Source: Rhizobium sp. 2MFCol3.1 (GTDB lineage: Bacteria; Pseudomonadota; Alphaproteobacteria; Rhizobiales; Rhizobiaceae). Taken from it: 64,000 nt of DNA. Below the pieces are notes generated by a model. That model was not told the origin of the DNA and ran no database searches. It worked only from the letters and a program-made list of their open reading frames with translations. Position numbers and translations under genes: made by a program. Of the stretch, positions 52,424 through 61,467 are shown one piece after another; position 1 is the first letter of the stretch; the number at the start of each line of letters is the position of its first letter. Location: contig NZ_KB898362.1 of NCBI RefSeq assembly GCF_000377565.1, positions 62,001 to 126,000 on the forward strand, in the 5' to 3' direction.

Positions 52424-54072
52424 CAGGATGCCGGCGGATAGAGGAGGTCGACGATGTAGCTGGCGTCGAAGCGGCTATCGAGCATGCCGTAGGTGGAGCG
52501 CCAGCCGCCGGCGAGACGGGTTTCGATGAAGGCATCGGCGATACGCCCTGCCCCCAGACGATAAAGTTCGGCAGCACCCGCCGCGAGCGCCAGCTGCTCG
52601 ACGAGCAGGCGGGCAGCGCCCTCATCGCGTTCGCAGAGCGCCATGGCGGCGCGGAGCACGTCGATGGTCTTCTTGCCGGCCGGGCCGAGATCCCTCGCAA
52701 GGCCTGCGAAGACGGTCTCGAAGAGATCCTTGCCACGGTTCAGGATACGCAAGACGTCGAGCGCCATGACGTTGCCCGAGCCTTCCCAGATCGCATTGAC
52801 AGGCGCTTCGCGGTAATGGCGGGCGATCGGGCGTTCCTCGATATAGCCGCTGCCGCCGATGCACTCCATCGCTTCATAGATGAGCGCGGGCGCGATCTTG
52901 CAGCACCAGTATTTGGCGACCGGCGTCATAACGCGGGCGTAGGCGGCCTCCTCGGCGCTGCCGCGCGCGCGGTCGAAGGCGTCGGCGAGACGGAAAGAGA
53001 GCGCTGTGGCGGCGGCGACGTCGAGCGCCATATCGGCAAGCACGCGGGTCATGATCGGCTGGCTGACCAGCATCTTGCCGAAGACACTGCGGCCACGCGT
53101 GTGGTGCACGGCCTCGGCCAGCGAGGCGCGCATGATGCCAGAGGATGCCAGCGCGCAATCGAGGCGCGTCAGCGTGACCATGTCGAGGATGGTGCGAACG
53201 CCGGCATCCGGGCCGCCAAGCAGGAAGCCGAAGGTATCGCTGAACTCGACCTCGGACGAGGCGTTCGAGCGGTTGCCGACCTTGTCCTTCAGCCGCTGGA
53301 ACTGCAGTCCGTTGGCGGATCCGTCCTCGAGCAGGCGCGGCACCAGGAAGCAGCCCATGCCCTCCTTGGTCTGCGCCAGCATGATGAAGGCATCGCTCAT
53401 CGGCGCCGACATGAACCACTTGTGGCCAGACAGACGGTAGATGCCCTCGCTAACCTTTTCGGCGGACGTCGTGTTGGAGCGGACATCGGTGCCGCCCTGC
53501 TTCTCGGTCATGCCCATGCCGATGGTCACGGCGGATTTCTGCATGGCCGGCTTGTTCGCCGAATCGTATTTGCGCGACAGGATCCTCGGCGCCCAGTCCT
53601 TCTGGACGGCGGGCGATGCGGAGAGAGCTGCGACGGACGCGCTCGTCATGGTGATCGGGCAGAGATGGCCGGTCTCGAGCTGCGAGGACAGATAGAAGCG
53701 TGCGGCGCGGATCTTGTGCGCCTGGTCCTTCGCCTCGGCATCGGCCTGCGGATCCCAGACGGACGAGTGAAGACCGACGGACATGGAGCGGCGCATCAGC
53801 GCGTGCCAGGCCGGGTGAAATTCCACAACATCGAGCCGTTCGCCGCGCGGTCCGTGAGTGCGCAGCTGCGGCACGCCCTGGTTTGCCATGCGCGCCAGCT
53901 CCTGCGCTTCCGGCGAGGTGACATAGCGGCCCATATTGTCGAGATCATCGCGAATGCCGCGCGGCAACGCACCAGTGAGGTCGACGATCAGCGGATCGGA
54001 CCTGTAGGCGTTGATGCCGGACCACAGGCTCGGCTGGTTGAGTTCGGCGAGTTTTTCTTCAGCGGGTGTCAT
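52423..54072 (-). CDS. aidB: AidB-like acyl-CoA dehydrogenase family protein
   Basis: A 549-residue protein of the AidB group. NQPSLWSGINAYRSDPLIVD (N-terminal AidB part), FHPAWHALMRRSMSVGLHSS, MTEKQGGTDVRSNTTSAE, YRLSGHKWFMSAPMSDAFI and GYIEERPIARHYREAPVNAI (catalytic region) are typical. E. coli AidB is 541 residues and is induced by alkylation, with FAD and DNA binding. The dehydrogenase substrate is unknown. ATG at 54072, divergent from pyrB. It precedes a GNAT gene with one-base overlap. Confidence 0.9.
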   Translation of the reverse strand: MTPAEEKLAELNQPSLWSGINAYRSDPLIVDLTGALPRGIRDDLDNMGRYVTSPEAQELARMANQGVPQLRTHGPRGERLDVVEFHPAWHALMRRSMSVGLHSSVWDPQADAEAKDQAHKIRAARFYLSSQLETGHLCPITMTSASVAALSASPAVQKDWAPRILSRKYDSANKPAMQKSAVTIGMGMTEKQGGTDVRSNTTSAEKVSEGIYRLSGHKWFMSAPMSDAFIMLAQTKEGMGCFLVPRLLEDGSANGLQFQRLKDKVGNRSNASSEVEFSDTFGFLLGGPDAGVRTILDMVTLTRLDCALASSGIMRASLAEAVHHTRGRSVFGKMLVSQPIMTRVLADMALDVAAATALSFRLADAFDRARGSAEEAAYARVMTPVAKYWCCKIAPALIYEAMECIGGSGYIEERPIARHYREAPVNAIWEGSGNVMALDVLRILNRGKDLFETVFAGLARDLGPAGKKTIDVLRAAMALCERDEGAARLLVEQLALAAGAAELYRLGAGRIADAFIETRLAGGWRSTYGMLDSRFDASYIVDLLYPPAS

Positions 54073-54248
54073 GAATCGCTTCTAGAGTATGAGGCGGGCA
54101 AAGGGAAACCGGAAGTTTGGCACTCCTTGTGCTTTAGCCCAATTGCGACAAAATTGCAGGGGGAGAGCGCGGTTTGCCCACAGCGCATGCTTGCCGCCGC
54201 CGCACGCACTCTTTATAGAGCCGCTGACGACAGCATAGAGGCAGGTTC

Positions 54249-55205
54249 ATGGTCTTCTTTCCCCACCGCCACCTCATCGGTATCAAAGGGCTCACAGAGC
54301 AGGATATCACCTTTCTCCTCGACAAGGCCGACGAGGCCGTCAAGATCAGTCGACAGCGAGAGAAAAAGACGTCGACCCTGAGGGGACTGACGCAGATCAA
54401 TCTGTTTTTCGAAGCATCCACCCGCACGCAGGCCTCCTTCGAGCTTGCCGGCAAGCGCCTCGGCGCCGACGTGATGAACATGTCGGTCGGCAATTCCTCG
54501 GTGAAGAAGGGCGAAACGCTGATCGATACGGCGATGACGCTGAACGCGATGCGCCCCGACGTGCTGGTCATCCGGCACTCCAGCGCGGGCGCCGCGGCAC
54601 TTCTCGCGCAGAAGGTTTCCTGCTCCGTGGTCAATGCCGGCGACGGCCAGCACGAGCATCCGACGCAGGCGCTGCTCGACGCGCTGACCATTCGCCGCGC
54701 CAAGGGCAAGCTGTCGCGCATCATCGTCGCCATCTGCGGTGACGTGCTGCACTCGCGTGTGGCGCGCTCGAACATCCTGCTTCTCAACGCCATGGGTGCC
54801 AGGGTTCGCGTCGTGGCGCCGGCGACGCTGCTTCCGGCGGGGATCGCCGACATGGGCGTCGAGGTCTTCCATTCGATGAAGGAAGGCCTGAAGGACGCCG
54901 ACGTCGTGATGATGCTCCGTCTGCAGCGCGAGCGCATGTCCGGCGCCTTCGTGCCGTCGGTGCGCGAATATTTCCACTTCTATGGCCTCGACGCGGAAAC
55001 GCTGAAGGCGGCGAAGGAGGATGCGCTGGTCATGCACCCCGGGCCGATGAACCGCGGGGTGGAAATCGCCTCGGAGGTCGCGGACGGGCCGCAGAGCGTG
55101 ATCGCCGAACAGGTCGAAATGGGTGTCGCTGTACGCATGGCTGTCATGGAAACGCTGCTGATCTCGCAGAACCAGGGTCCCCGCAGCGAAGGAGCCGGCG
55201 CATGA
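54249..55205 (+). CDS. pyrB: Aspartate carbamoyltransferase catalytic chain
   Basis: A 318-residue enzyme that makes carbamoyl-aspartate for pyrimidine synthesis. The carbamoyl-phosphate motif ASTRTQASFELAGKRLGADV and GDGQHEHPTQALLDALTI are intact, as are RLQRERM and VMHPGPMNRGVEI. No regulatory chain (pyrI) is nearby. Its TGA overlaps the start of the downstream dihydroorotase-like gene by 4 bp. Confidence 0.97.
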   Translation: MVFFPHRHLIGIKGLTEQDITFLLDKADEAVKISRQREKKTSTLRGLTQINLFFEASTRTQASFELAGKRLGADVMNMSVGNSSVKKGETLIDTAMTLNAMRPDVLVIRHSSAGAAALLAQKVSCSVVNAGDGQHEHPTQALLDALTIRRAKGKLSRIIVAICGDVLHSRVARSNILLLNAMGARVRVVAPATLLPAGIADMGVEVFHSMKEGLKDADVVMMLRLQRERMSGAFVPSVREYFHFYGLDAETLKAAKEDALVMHPGPMNRGVEIASEVADGPQSVIAEQVEMGVAVRMAVMETLLISQNQGPRSEGAGA

Positions 55206-56491
55206 GCAACTCGATCGTCTTCAAGAACGTTCGCATCATCGACCCCTCTCGCAATCTGGACGAGCTCGGTGCGATCGTCGTCAAGGACGGCGTGATCGTC
55301 GCTTCCGGCAAGGATGCGCTGAACGAAGCTGTGCCCGCAGGCGCGACGGTGCGCGATTGCAACGGGCTTGTCGCGGCACCCGGTCTCGTGGATGCGCGCG
55401 TCCATATCGGCGAACCTGGAGCCGAGCATCGCGAGACGATCGAATCCGCCAGCCGGGCTGCGGCCGCGGGCGGCGTGACCTCGATCATCATGATGCCCGA
55501 TACCGATCCGGTGATCGACGACATCGCGCTGGTGGAGTTCGTGAAGAAGACCGCGCGCGACAAGGCGCTGGTCAACGTTTATCCGGCAGCGGCGATCACC
55601 AAGGGTCTCGCCGGCGAGGAGATGAGCGAGATCGGCATGCTGATGGAAGCGGGCGCGGTCGCCTTCACCGACGGCCGCTCCAGCATCCACGACGCGCAGG
55701 TTCTGCGCCGGGTGATGACCTATGCGCGCGAATTCGGCGCTGTGATCTCCTGCGAGACGCGCGACCAGCATCTGGCCGCCGGCGGCGTCATGAACGAGGG
55801 GCTGTTTGCAAGCTGGCTCGGCCTCAGCGGCATTCCGCGCGAAACCGAACTGATCCCGCTGGAGCGCGACCTGCGCATCGCCAAGCTGACACGCGGCAAA
55901 TACCACGCGGCGATGATCTCGGTGCCCGAATCCGTCGAGGCGATCGAGCTGGCCAAGAGCCGTGGCGCAACCGTTACCTGCGGCATCTCGATCAACAATC
56001 TGGCGCTCAACGAAAACGACATCGGCGAGTACCGCACCTTCTTCAAGCTCTATCCGCCGCTGCGCTCGGAAGACGATCGCGTGGCGATGGTGGATGCGCT
56101 GGCGCGCGGGGCGATCGACATCATCGTCTCCTCGCACGACCCGCAGGACGTCGACACCAAGCGCCTGCCCTTCGGCGAAGCCGCCGACGGTGCCGTCGGG
56201 CTCGAGACCATGCTGGCGGCAGCCCTTCGCCTCCACCACAGCGGGCATGTGACGCTGATGCGCCTGATCGATGCCATGTCGACGCGTCCGGCGCAGATCT
56301 TTGGCCTCGATGCCGGTACGCTGAAGCCCGGCGCCAAGGCGGATATCGTGCTGATCGATCTCGAAGAGCCTTGGATTGTCGCCAAGGACATGCTTCTCTC
56401 GCGCTCGAAGAACACGCCTTTCGAAGACGCGCGCTTCAGCGGACGTGCGGTCGCGACCTATGTCGCGGGCCAGTGCGTGCATACGTCATAA
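55202..56491 (+). CDS. pyrC: Dihydroorotase homologue, probably non-catalytic (PyrC'/PyrX-like)
   Basis: A 429-residue amidohydrolase-fold protein coupled to pyrB (ATGA overlap). The family layout is clear (LVAAPGLVDARVHIGEPGAE, GGVTSIIMMPDTDPVIDD, GAVGLETMLAAALRL). The metal ligands are not: the HxH motif is RVH (Arg66, His68), the TDHAPH motif carrying the catalytic Asp is SSHDPQ (310-315), and the later metal His positions are replaced (SCETRD, AAMISV, INNL). It is likely a structural partner of PyrB, as known for inactive dihydroorotases of Pseudomonas; an active enzyme must be encoded elsewhere. Confidence 0.88.
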   Translation: MSNSIVFKNVRIIDPSRNLDELGAIVVKDGVIVASGKDALNEAVPAGATVRDCNGLVAAPGLVDARVHIGEPGAEHRETIESASRAAAAGGVTSIIMMPDTDPVIDDIALVEFVKKTARDKALVNVYPAAAITKGLAGEEMSEIGMLMEAGAVAFTDGRSSIHDAQVLRRVMTYAREFGAVISCETRDQHLAAGGVMNEGLFASWLGLSGIPRETELIPLERDLRIAKLTRGKYHAAMISVPESVEAIELAKSRGATVTCGISINNLALNENDIGEYRTFFKLYPPLRSEDDRVAMVDALARGAIDIIVSSHDPQDVDTKRLPFGEAADGAVGLETMLAAALRLHHSGHVTLMRLIDAMSTRPAQIFGLDAGTLKPGAKADIVLIDLEEPWIVAKDMLLSRSKNTPFEDARFSGRAVATYVAGQCVHTS

Positions 56492-56509
56492 ACTGCGTGC
56501 ATACATTAT
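56474..56509 (+). repeat. Short direct duplication across the pyrC stop
   Basis: TGCGTGCATAC occurs at 56474-56484 and 56494-56504, 20 bp apart, each followed by a similar ATAA-containing end. The first copy contains the last codons and stop of pyrC; the second lies just downstream. Confidence 0.7.
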
Positions 56510-56529
56510 AAGAAGACAAGTGGGGGAAC

Positions 56530-57150
56530 ATGGGCGCTGATCTCATGACGTGGCAGATCACCTGGCAAATCGCGCTGGCGGCCGCCGCCATCGGCTATCT
56601 GCTGGGCTCCATTCCGTTCGGGCTGATTTTGACGCGTGCGGCCGGCCTCGGCGACGTGCGCAGCATCGGCTCCGGCAATATCGGCGCGACCAATGTTCTT
56701 CGAACCGGCAACAAGAAGCTGGCGGCGGCGACGCTGCTCCTTGATGCGCTGAAGGCATCGGCGGCGGCGTGGATCGTCTCCTACTTCTTCGGCCCGGAAG
56801 CAGCCGTCATCGCCGGCTTCTTCGCCTTCATCGGTCACCTCTTCCCGGTCTGGATCGGCTTCAAGGGCGGCAAGGGCGTCGCCACCTATATCGGCACGCT
56901 GCTTGGCGTTGCACCGCTGATGGTTCTCGCCTTCGCTGCGGTCTGGCTCGGCGTTGCCTTCATCACCCGCTATTCTTCTCTTTCCGCACTGGTTGCAATG
57001 CTTGTCATTCCGGTTGCATTGTGGATACTGGGTGCAGAGAAGGTTGCAGCGATCATGGCGATCATGACCGTGATCTCCTACTGGAAGCACAAGGCCAATA
57101 TCAGCCGCCTCATCAGCGGCACTGAAAGCAAGATCGGGGCAAAGGGATAG
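56530..57150 (+). CDS. plsY: Acyl-phosphate glycerol-3-phosphate acyltransferase PlsY
   Basis: A 206-residue inner membrane acyltransferase that makes lysophosphatidic acid. IGYLLGSIPFGLILTRAAGL, RSIGSGNIGATNVLRTGNKK and FIGHLFPVWIGFKGGKGVAT are the three signature motifs; five hydrophobic segments. ATG at 56530; ATG at 56545 (MTWQIT...) is an alternative. It follows pyrC by 38 bp and precedes dprA by 5 bp. Confidence 0.95.
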   Translation: MGADLMTWQITWQIALAAAAIGYLLGSIPFGLILTRAAGLGDVRSIGSGNIGATNVLRTGNKKLAAATLLLDALKASAAAWIVSYFFGPEAAVIAGFFAFIGHLFPVWIGFKGGKGVATYIGTLLGVAPLMVLAFAAVWLGVAFITRYSSLSALVAMLVIPVALWILGAEKVAAIMAIMTVISYWKHKANISRLISGTESKIGAKG

Positions 57151-57155
57151 GATAG

Positions 57156-58304
57156 ATGGACGCACGCAGCGCAAGGCCAAAAGGAATTGCGCTGACGGAC
57201 AGGCAAAGGATTGCCTGGTTGCGTCTCATCCGCTCCGACAATGTCGGCCCCGCCACCTTTCGCGATCTCATCAATCATTTCGGCTCTGCGGAAGCAGCGC
57301 TTGCTGCCCTGCCCGGCCTTTCGGTACGTGGCGGCGCAACCCGCGCGATCCGGATCGCCACAGAGAGTGAAGCGCTGAAAGAGCTCGACGCGGCGCACAG
57401 GTTCGGCGCCCGCTTTGTCGGCATCGGCGAGCCGGAATATCCGCAGGTGCTGAAGCAGATCGATGGGGCGCCGCCACTGCTCGCAGTGAAGGGAAATCTC
57501 GCGGCGACCGCGCAGCCGACCGTCGGCATCGTCGGCTCGCGCAATGCCTCGATATCAGGCGCGAAGTTTGCAGCGATGATCGCGCGCGAATGCGGACGTG
57601 TCGGCTATGCTGTTATCTCCGGTCTTGCCCGTGGCATCGATACCGCCGCCCACCGCGCCAGCCTCGACACTGGCACGATCGCCGCCATGGCCGGTGGGCT
57701 CGATCAGCCCTACCCTCCCGAAAACGCCGGACTGCTTGAGGAAATCTGGAACGGCAACGGCCTGGCCGTCAGTGAAATGCCGTTCGGCTGGGAACCGCGA
57801 GCGCGTGATTTTCCGAGGCGCAACAGACTGATCGCCGGCATTTCGCTTGGGACGGTGGTGGTGGAAGCGGCGACGCGATCGGGCTCGCTGATCACAGCGC
57901 GGCTCGCCGGCGAGTTCGGCAGGCTGGTCTTTGCGGTGCCAGGCTCACCGCTCGATCCGCGATGCCACGGCACCAACGGGTTGCTGAAGGACGGCGCGAT
58001 GATCGTCACCGCGGCTGATGACGTGATCAGCGCGCTTGCGCCGCTATCGCAACTCGACGTGTTTACGGCACCGCTTGCCGAGGAGCCGGAACGCGGCGGC
58101 GGATCGTCGCTGCTGCCCCCTGATGAGACAGACAGGGCGCGTATCGTCGATGCGCTCGGGCCGACACCCGTGGAGATCGACGATATCATCCGGCACACGG
58201 GGCTCAGCGCCTCGGCCGTCTATCTCGTCCTTTTGGAGCTCGACATCGCCGGGCGGCTGCACCGACATCCCGGCGGCATGGTGTCCATTGCAATGGAGGT
58301 GTGA
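57156..58304 (+). CDS. dprA: DNA processing protein DprA
   Basis: A 382-residue protein that loads RecA on single-stranded DNA in transformation. A SAM-like N-terminal domain (WLRLIRSDNVGPATFRDLIN), the Rossmann core (VGIVGSRNASISGAKFAAMI, VISGLARGIDTAAHRASLDT, DFPRRNRLIAGISLGTVVVE) and a C-terminal winged helix (VEIDDIIRHTGLSASAVYLV) are all present. Five bp after plsY; the order plsY-dprA-topA is standard in Rhizobiales. Confidence 0.95.
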   Translation: MDARSARPKGIALTDRQRIAWLRLIRSDNVGPATFRDLINHFGSAEAALAALPGLSVRGGATRAIRIATESEALKELDAAHRFGARFVGIGEPEYPQVLKQIDGAPPLLAVKGNLAATAQPTVGIVGSRNASISGAKFAAMIARECGRVGYAVISGLARGIDTAAHRASLDTGTIAAMAGGLDQPYPPENAGLLEEIWNGNGLAVSEMPFGWEPRARDFPRRNRLIAGISLGTVVVEAATRSGSLITARLAGEFGRLVFAVPGSPLDPRCHGTNGLLKDGAMIVTAADDVISALAPLSQLDVFTAPLAEEPERGGGSSLLPPDETDRARIVDALGPTPVEIDDIIRHTGLSASAVYLVLLELDIAGRLHRHPGGMVSIAMEV

Positions 58305-58308
58305 CGAC

Positions 58309-58354
58309 TTACATATGGGCGAGTTACATCCGGGCCAGCCAATTACATACGAGC
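58309..58354 (+). repeat. Three imperfect short repeats after dprA
   Basis: TTACATATGGGC (58309), TTACATCCGGGC (58324) and TTACATACGAGC (58343) follow the dprA stop, 15 and 19 bp apart. The last lies at the stop of the small minus-strand gene. Could be slippage products. Confidence 0.5.
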
Positions 58355-58522
58355 CTGGAGATCGCCGGCTTCGACATATGCCATCTCGATCAGATAGCAG
58401 AGCATGTCGGCCTTTTCCTTTTCCGCCACCTGACGCAACTCGGCGAGCATCTGGCGGATGAAGGCAATGTTCTCGCGGGAGCCGGATCGGCCGGTATCCT
58501 TCTTTGCGTACTTAGCCGTCAT
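58343..58522 (-). CDS. Small conserved-looking cytoplasmic protein
   Basis: A 59-residue protein: MTAKYAKKDTGRSGSRENIA, FIRQMLAELRQVAEKEKADM, then LCYLIEMAYVEAGDLQARM. Basic start followed by two helices, the second amphipathic with coiled-coil heptads. Its composition is coding-like and a similar small gene is often seen in this place in rhizobia, but no named function. The frame continues upstream to 58699 without likeness. Confidence 0.7.
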   Translation of the reverse strand: MTAKYAKKDTGRSGSRENIAFIRQMLAELRQVAEKEKADMLCYLIEMAYVEAGDLQARM

Positions 58523-58779
58523 GAAAGCACTCGCGCCCCAATTGGGAAGGGTTGATCGTCGCAGCCTGAACCACACGCGAAAAACGATATCGCAATAATC
58601 AGAAATTGCAATATGCGCTATATCGTCTTTTGGTTGCAACGCGTTGCAATGCGTAAAAATGCACTCAAAGTACTTGACCGAAACGAATTCCCTGTCCATG
58701 TCGGAGAACCGGCGACCGTGACACGGCAGGTCCTCTGCCCTGATATAGGCCGGCTGGCATCCATTTTTAGAGAATCATC

Positions 58780-61467
58780 ATGAATGTTGTAGTGGTGGAA
58801 TCGCCCTCGAAGGCCAAGACGATCAACAAGTATCTGGGACCCGGATACAAGGTGCTCGCCTCCTTTGGCCACGTCCGCGATCTCCCCGCCAAGGACGGCT
58901 CCGTGCTGCCCGACCAGGATTTCGAAATGCTGTGGGAGGTCGATGGGGCCTCGGCCAAGCGTATGAAGGACATCGCCGACGCGGTGAAGTCCTCCGACGG
59001 CCTGTTCCTCGCAACCGACCCTGATCGCGAAGGCGAAGCGATCTCCTGGCATGTGCTCGATATGCTGAACAAGAAGCGCGTGCTCGGCGGCAAGACCGTC
59101 AAGCGTGTCGTCTTCAACGCGATTACCAAGAAGGCCGTGCTTGATGCGATGGCCGAGCCGCGCGATATCGACGTGCCGCTGGTCGACGCCTATCTGGCGC
59201 GCCGCGCTCTTGACTATCTCGTCGGCTTCAATCTTTCGCCGGTGCTCTGGCGCAAGCTGCCCGGCGCCCGCTCGGCGGGACGTGTTCAGTCTGTGGCGCT
59301 ACGCCTCGTCTGCGACCGCGAATCCGAGATCGAGCGTTTCGTCTCCGAGGAATACTGGAACATCTCGGCGCTGCTGAAAACACCGCGTGGCGACGAATTC
59401 GAAGCCAAGCTGGTTGCGGCGAATGGCAAGCGGTTGCAGGCGCGCGCGATCGGCAACGGCGACGAGGCCGGCAAGCTGAAGGCGCTGCTCGAAGGCGCGT
59501 CCTATGTCGTCGATACCGTCGAGGCCAAGCCCGTAAAGCGCAACCCGGGACCACCCTTCACAACCTCCACGCTGCAGCAGGCCGCTTCCTCGAAGCTCGG
59601 CTTCTCGGCATCGCGCACCATGCAGGTGGCGCAGAAGCTTTATGAAGGCTTCGACATCGGCGGCGAGACGGTCGGTCTGATCACCTATATGCGTACCGAC
59701 GGCGTGCAGATGGCGCCCGAGGCGATCGATGCGGCGCGTGGCGCCATCGTCGATCAGTTCGGCCAGCGCTACCTGCCGGAGAAGGCACGCTTCTATTCGA
59801 CCAAGGCGAAGAACGCCCAGGAAGCGCACGAAGCCATCCGCCCGACGGACTTCAACCGTTCGCCTGACAAGGTTCGCCAGTACCTCGACGCCGACCAGAT
59901 CAAGCTCTACGACCTGATCTGGAAGCGCGGTATCGCCAGCCAGATGGCCTCGGCCGAGATCGAGCGTACGACCGCCGAGATCATCGCCGACAACAATGGC
60001 GAGAAGGCCGGACTGCGCGCAGTTGGTTCCGTCATCCGCTTCGACGGCTTCATCGCCGCCTATACGGACCAGAAGGAAGACGGCGAGCAGAGCGACGACG
60101 GCGACGAGGATGGTCGCCTGCCGGAGATCAATGCGCGCGAAAACCTCGCCAAGCAGAAGATCAATTCCAGCCAGCACTTCACCGAACCGCCGCCGCGCTA
60201 TTCGGAAGCTTCGCTGATCAAGAAGATGGAAGAGCTCGGCATCGGCCGCCCTTCCACCTACGCAGCAACGCTCGCGACCCTTCGCGACCGCGAATACGTC
60301 ATCATAGACAAGCGCAAGCTGATCCCGCATTCCAAGGGCCGGCTGGTGACGGCGTTCCTCGAAGGCTTCTTCACCAAGTATGTCGAATACGACTTCACGG
60401 CTGATCTCGAAGAGAAGCTCGACCGGATTTCGGCCGGCGAGCTGAACTGGAAGCAGGTTCTGCGCGACTTCTGGAAGGATTTCTTCGCGCAGATCGAAGA
60501 TACCAAGGAGCTGCGTGTCACCAACGTTCTCGATTCGCTGAACGAATCGCTCGCGCCGCTGGTGTTTCCGAAGCGCGAGGACGGCAGCGATCCAAGGATC
60601 TGCCAGGTCTGCGGCACGGGCAACCTGTCGCTGAAGCTCGGCAAATACGGCGCCTTCGTCGGCTGCTCGAACTATCCCGAGTGCAATTACACGCGCCAGC
60701 TGTCTTCTGAAGGCGGCGCGGAGGCCGAGGGTGCTGCGCTCAACGAGCCGAAGGCGCTCGGCACCGATCCCGTCACCGGCGAAGAACTGACGCTGCGTTC
60801 CGGCCGCTTCGGGCCTTACGTCCAGCGTGGCGACGGCAAGGAGGCCAAGCGCTCCTCGCTGCCGAAAGGCTGGAAGCCCGAGGATATCGATTACGAAAAG
60901 GCGATGGCGCTGATTTCGCTGCCGCGCGATATCGGCAAGCATCCGGAATCGGGCAAGATGATCTCGGCCGGCATCGGCCGTTATGGACCGTTCCTGCTGC
61001 ATGATGGCGGCTACGCCAATCTCGAGACAGTCGAGGACGTCTTCAGCATCGGCCTCAACCGCGCGGTCACCGTGATCGCCGAGAAGGCCGCGAAAGGTCC
61101 CGGCGGGCGTGGTCGCACGGCAGCGGCTGCACTGAAGGAGCTCGGCGAGCATCCCGATGGCGGCGGCGCAATCACCGTGCGTGACGGCAAGTACGGCCCC
61201 TACGTCAACTGGGGCAAGGTCAACGCGACGCTGCCCAAGGGCACCGATCCGCAGGCGCTGACCGTCGAGGAAGCCGTGGCGCTGATCACCGCCAAGGCCG
61301 GCAAGGCGCCGGCGGCCAAGAGCAAGGCGAAGCCGAAAGCGAAGGCCAAGGCTGCGGCGAGCGATGACGCGAAGCCGGCAAAGGCAGCAGCCAAGCCGAA
61401 GGCAAAAGCCAAGGCGCCCGCCAAGAAAGCTGCGACATCCGCAAAGACGAAAAAGAGCGAAGAGTGA
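58780..61467 (+). CDS. topA: DNA topoisomerase I
   Basis: An 895-residue type IA topoisomerase that relaxes negative supercoils. The Toprim domain VVVESPSKAKTINKYLGPGY and LATDPDREGEAISWHV, the active-site Tyr in GLITYMRTDGVQM, and RPSTYAATLATLRDREYV are all intact. After the core comes one zinc-finger repeat (CQVCGTGNLSLKLGKYGAFV with CSNYPEC) and three further C-terminal Gly/Tyr-type repeats, ending in a Lys/Ala-rich tail (residues 830-895). The last four bases overlap the start of rnr. Confidence 0.96.
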   Translation: MNVVVVESPSKAKTINKYLGPGYKVLASFGHVRDLPAKDGSVLPDQDFEMLWEVDGASAKRMKDIADAVKSSDGLFLATDPDREGEAISWHVLDMLNKKRVLGGKTVKRVVFNAITKKAVLDAMAEPRDIDVPLVDAYLARRALDYLVGFNLSPVLWRKLPGARSAGRVQSVALRLVCDRESEIERFVSEEYWNISALLKTPRGDEFEAKLVAANGKRLQARAIGNGDEAGKLKALLEGASYVVDTVEAKPVKRNPGPPFTTSTLQQAASSKLGFSASRTMQVAQKLYEGFDIGGETVGLITYMRTDGVQMAPEAIDAARGAIVDQFGQRYLPEKARFYSTKAKNAQEAHEAIRPTDFNRSPDKVRQYLDADQIKLYDLIWKRGIASQMASAEIERTTAEIIADNNGEKAGLRAVGSVIRFDGFIAAYTDQKEDGEQSDDGDEDGRLPEINARENLAKQKINSSQHFTEPPPRYSEASLIKKMEELGIGRPSTYAATLATLRDREYVIIDKRKLIPHSKGRLVTAFLEGFFTKYVEYDFTADLEEKLDRISAGELNWKQVLRDFWKDFFAQIEDTKELRVTNVLDSLNESLAPLVFPKREDGSDPRICQVCGTGNLSLKLGKYGAFVGCSNYPECNYTRQLSSEGGAEAEGAALNEPKALGTDPVTGEELTLRSGRFGPYVQRGDGKEAKRSSLPKGWKPEDIDYEKAMALISLPRDIGKHPESGKMISAGIGRYGPFLLHDGGYANLETVEDVFSIGLNRAVTVIAEKAAKGPGGRGRTAAAALKELGEHPDGGGAITVRDGKYGPYVNWGKVNATLPKGTDPQALTVEEAVALITAKAGKAPAAKSKAKPKAKAKAAASDDAKPAKAAAKPKAKAKAPAKKAATSAKTKKSEE

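Noticed and set aside
52363..54381. 672-codon plus-strand frame
   Set aside because: Antisense to the AidB-like gene; composition is a mirror of its codon bias.
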